Part shown: in pieces, positions 62,007 through 64,000 of the stretch
Layout of the letters: every line of letters begins with the position of its first letter
Position numbering within the stretch: position 1 is the stretch's first letter
Assembly: GCA_003987725.1 (NCBI GenBank)
Contig: RXJH01000007.1
Location: forward strand, 194,982 to 258,981
Length of the DNA stretch: 64,000 nt
Origin: Hyphomicrobium sp.
GTDB taxonomy: Bacteria; Pseudomonadota; Alphaproteobacteria; Rhizobiales; Hyphomicrobiaceae
Direction of reading: 5' to 3'
Program-made: the position numbers and the translations under genes
The notes under the pieces: generated by a model
The model's input: the letters and a program-made list of their open reading frames with translations, nothing else
The model's database searches: none
Told to the model about the DNA's origin: nothing

Positions 62007-63476
62007 CTATTCGAGCGGAGTAAGTCCTACGCGCTTGATACAGTCCCGATACCGCTCTGTACCTTGGAGCGATCTGAAGGCCGGATCAATGAGGATACCC
62101 AGAACATCCGGTTCGTCCTGCTGAATGGCGTCCTCAAGATATTGCAGGGCCGCTTGCGCATCATTCAGCAGCGCCGCCGTCCCGGCGAGCTTGTAGGCTG
62201 GTTCATGGCCAAGGGCATACTGACGTTTTTGCTCCACCAGCATGGATTCAAGAAGCCCCCTCGCACCGTTCTGACGAAATCCGTCCTCCGCAGCATCCGC
62301 GATTGCAATGCGAGCCGCGTTTTTCGCGAGGACTGCCGCCGTCCGGTATTCGCGTAAATAGTCCTGATAGCGCCGCTCACTGAGATAAATCGTTGCGAGA
62401 TATTCAGGCGGCGAACGAAGATTTGGCTCGGCATCCGCAAGCTGGCGCAGAATGAGGATCGCTTCAGCGGGGCGCCCGGCATGAAACAGAATGAGAGCCT
62501 TGTTGGCGAGAATGGCCCGCGATTCCGGCTGAAGCTCCTGAGCTTTGGAGATTTCACGCAACGGGATCTCGAACCGTCCGCCTTGCATTAAAGTCAATGC
62601 ATACCAGTGACGGGCCTGGGCCGAGGACGGATCGAGCGCAATCGCCCGTTCGAAAAGCTGCTGGGAATGGCTGAAATTGCGCGACCAGTAAAATTCCGTG
62701 AACGCGAGCGCCGCATAGCCATCGGCCAGATCGGGATCAAGCGCGATCGCTCGCTCGGCAGCGGCCTTGGCGCGAGGGTAGGCTTCCTCTGCCGGCATCA
62801 GGGTATATTGGCTGATCGTGTTGTAGGCGTCGGCGAGTTTCACATAAGCGACTGCGTAGTTCGGGTCGCGAATAGTCGCTTCCGTGAAATATTGGATTGC
62901 ACGGGTTAGACCGTTGGTCTGCCGCGTTCCGAGATTGTAGACTCCGGCCAAATAGAGATCGCGCACTTCCGGCGATGGCGCGTACGATGTCTTGCTGGAT
63001 CGCCAGAGTCCAACTGGCCAAGACGGCAACGATGATGCCCTCTCAAATGCGCCAAGTGCGGCTAGCCCAATCACCGTCAATGACAGAATGATGACGCCCG
63101 TAGTTGGCAGGCGACCGAACTTGAAAGGTGCCGAGCGCGGAAGGGTTGTATCCAATCCCGGTTGTTGAGCTGGAGATTCGGCCACCACGAGCGCCGGCTG
63201 CGGCTTGTCTGCCTCGCCTTCTTCCGCGTTGAGCGGCTTCCCTTCGAGCCAGCGCTCCAGTTCGTGCTGGTATGCGTAGACCAGATTGCGTTCGCCACCC
63301 GGGACGCGGTGAATGGGCAGCCCCCGCTGGCGCTCCCACCGCCGGACGGTGCGCTCATCGCGATTGAAGAACGCTGCAATCTCCTTCCAGCTTTCCAGCC
63401 GCCGTTTCCGCTCCTCAGCCACGTTGCCGTCCTGTTTCGCCCGCATCCGCCCGTATATGCCCGGGCGGCATTCCAC
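62007..63476 (-). CDS. HTH-transmembrane-TPR protein
   Basis: A 489-residue protein. Residues about 20-75 contain a helix-turn-helix style domain (RRLESWKEIAAFFNRDERTV, RRWERQRGLPIHR) like the excisionase/MerR-type domains fused to TPR proteins. A membrane helix follows near residue 130 (TTGVIILSLTVIGLAALGAF). The C-terminal 300 residues are TPR-like (YVKLADAYNTIS, DLADGYAALAFTEFYW). A membrane-tethered transcription regulator is possible, by analogy with CadC-like proteins. ATG at 63446 is an alternative start. Confidence 0.75.
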   Translation of the reverse strand: MECRPGIYGRMRAKQDGNVAEERKRRLESWKEIAAFFNRDERTVRRWERQRGLPIHRVPGGERNLVYAYQHELERWLEGKPLNAEEGEADKPQPALVVAESPAQQPGLDTTLPRSAPFKFGRLPTTGVIILSLTVIGLAALGAFERASSLPSWPVGLWRSSKTSYAPSPEVRDLYLAGVYNLGTRQTNGLTRAIQYFTEATIRDPNYAVAYVKLADAYNTISQYTLMPAEEAYPRAKAAAERAIALDPDLADGYAALAFTEFYWSRNFSHSQQLFERAIALDPSSAQARHWYALTLMQGGRFEIPLREISKAQELQPESRAILANKALILFHAGRPAEAILILRQLADAEPNLRSPPEYLATIYLSERRYQDYLREYRTAAVLAKNAARIAIADAAEDGFRQNGARGLLESMLVEQKRQYALGHEPAYKLAGTAALLNDAQAALQYLEDAIQQDEPDVLGILIDPAFRSLQGTERYRDCIKRVGLTPLE

Positions 63477-63599
63477 AAAAAAAGCGATAGATCACAACGA
63501 GATAACTCCAGATTCGTAGCGCGTGCGGCACGGGCTCAACGTGCGTGCCTTCAGCGAGCTGGAGACCTTCGATCGCGCAAGTAGGGGCAGAACGGGGCT

Positions 63600-64000
63600 T
63601 TGAGCAAGAGTCGAGATTGCAAAGAAGGCTTCGACTTTGGGGGCTGGGATTTCGTCGATACCATCGAGGGGTGCCACGACATTGGCAGTCTCGCCGATGT
63701 CTTTTCCCATTACATTGCCGCATACGGCTACTCGGCCTCGGCCTGTGGCGCGTTCCATTCGGCCGGAGAGAATGGCGACAAGTTCGAGTTCTACTTTCGC
63801 AATTGGCCGGAGGCTTGGGCCGCCCTCTACACCCAAAGCAATTTCGCGTCCGATGACTTCACCATTTCGGAGGCACGGCGAAAGTCAGGTCCCTACAGCT
63901 GGGGGACCGCAATGGCTGGCCGACAGCTCTCGCAGAAAGAGAAAGTGTTTTTGGAGGCTATGGGTGAATTCGGCTGGGCAGACGGACTGTCCATCCCGAT
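63600..64000 (+). CDS. LuxR-family regulator, N-terminal part (cut by the window end)
   Basis: The frame opens after a TAG at 63582-63584 and the first usable start is TTG at 63600. The 133 residues seen match an autoinducer-binding domain: FEFYFRNWPEAWAALYTQSN, then DDFTISEARRK and PYSWGTAMAGRQLSQKEKVF. The usual W, Y and D residues are there, but the common D-P pair reads D-D. The DNA-binding half lies beyond base 64000. No luxI-type synthase is seen in the window, so a solo LuxR is possible. Confidence 0.7.
   Translation, partial: MSKSRDCKEGFDFGGWDFVDTIEGCHDIGSLADVFSHYIAAYGYSASACGAFHSAGENGDKFEFYFRNWPEAWAALYTQSNFASDDFTISEARRKSGPYSWGTAMAGRQLSQKEKVFLEAMGEFGWADGLSIP

Noticed and set aside
1-64000. 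CRISPR arrays, tRNA or rRNA genes, transposases, phage or integrative-element genes
   Set aside because: I looked for regular spaced repeats, tRNA-like cloverleaf ends and known mobile-element proteins and saw none.

Overview
The window looks like chromosome of a GC-rich alphaproteobacterium of the Hyphomicrobiales, perhaps close to Hyphomicrobium. This is inferred from gene families, codon use and layout; no rRNA or other marker gene is present to confirm it. I found no tRNA or rRNA genes, CRISPR arrays, transposases or prophage genes.

Left part (1-15900) is mixed housekeeping and stress genes: the end of a GapN-like aldehyde dehydrogenase, a membrane/ferredoxin/cyclase fusion, an FdhF/YdeP molybdoenzyme with a small overlapping partner, small exported proteins (including two related Cys-motif proteins in divergent orientation, one with a histone-H1-like tail), an Hsp20-Lon heat-shock pair, a membrane methyltransferase-like protein, a cytochrome c protein, a cupin and a HugZ-like protein.

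Next (14962-22540) is a compact catabolic or nitrogen-scavenging cluster. A LysR regulator is divergent from a NitT/TauT-type ABC transporter (binding protein, permease, ATPase), followed by two SDR dehydrogenases, a creatininase-family amidohydrolase, a DUF1989 protein and a DDAH/amidinotransferase-fold hydrolase. Most joints are short gaps or ATGA overlaps. The enzyme set points to a guanidino- or ureido-type substrate.

From about 22850 to 61925 the window is dominated by one large capsule/exopolysaccharide locus. It has an ABC-2 exporter (KpsM-like and KpsT-like), two different KpsE/Wzz-like proteins, a Wza/KpsD-like outer-membrane lipoprotein, GDP-mannose 4,6-dehydratase, at least six GT4-type glycosyltransferase genes, methyltransferases, acyl/acetyl transferases, an asparagine-synthetase-like enzyme that lacks the glutaminase cysteine, and a Tat-exported beta-propeller resembling oligogalacturonate lyase. 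Embedded in it are an alpha-oxoamine synthase, an SDR, a YghO-like GNAT protein and a CDP-alcohol phosphatidyltransferase. Together these suggest a sphingolipid-like or lipid-anchor pathway.

The most unusual gene is a 1737-residue protein (41570-46783) with three glycosyltransferase domains followed by four degenerate beta-sandwich-like repeats. One related module occurs at the C-terminus of another glycosyltransferase that carries a one-base frameshift (37120-39491). Two genes (39491-40516 and 55827-56900) form an unrecognised paralogous family. A further glycosyltransferase is a clear pseudogene (27052-27544). The locus shows duplication and decay.

The right end has an AT3-SGNH O-acyltransferase, a HTH-TM-TPR protein and the start of a LuxR-type regulator with an autoinducer-binding-like domain, cut by the window edge.
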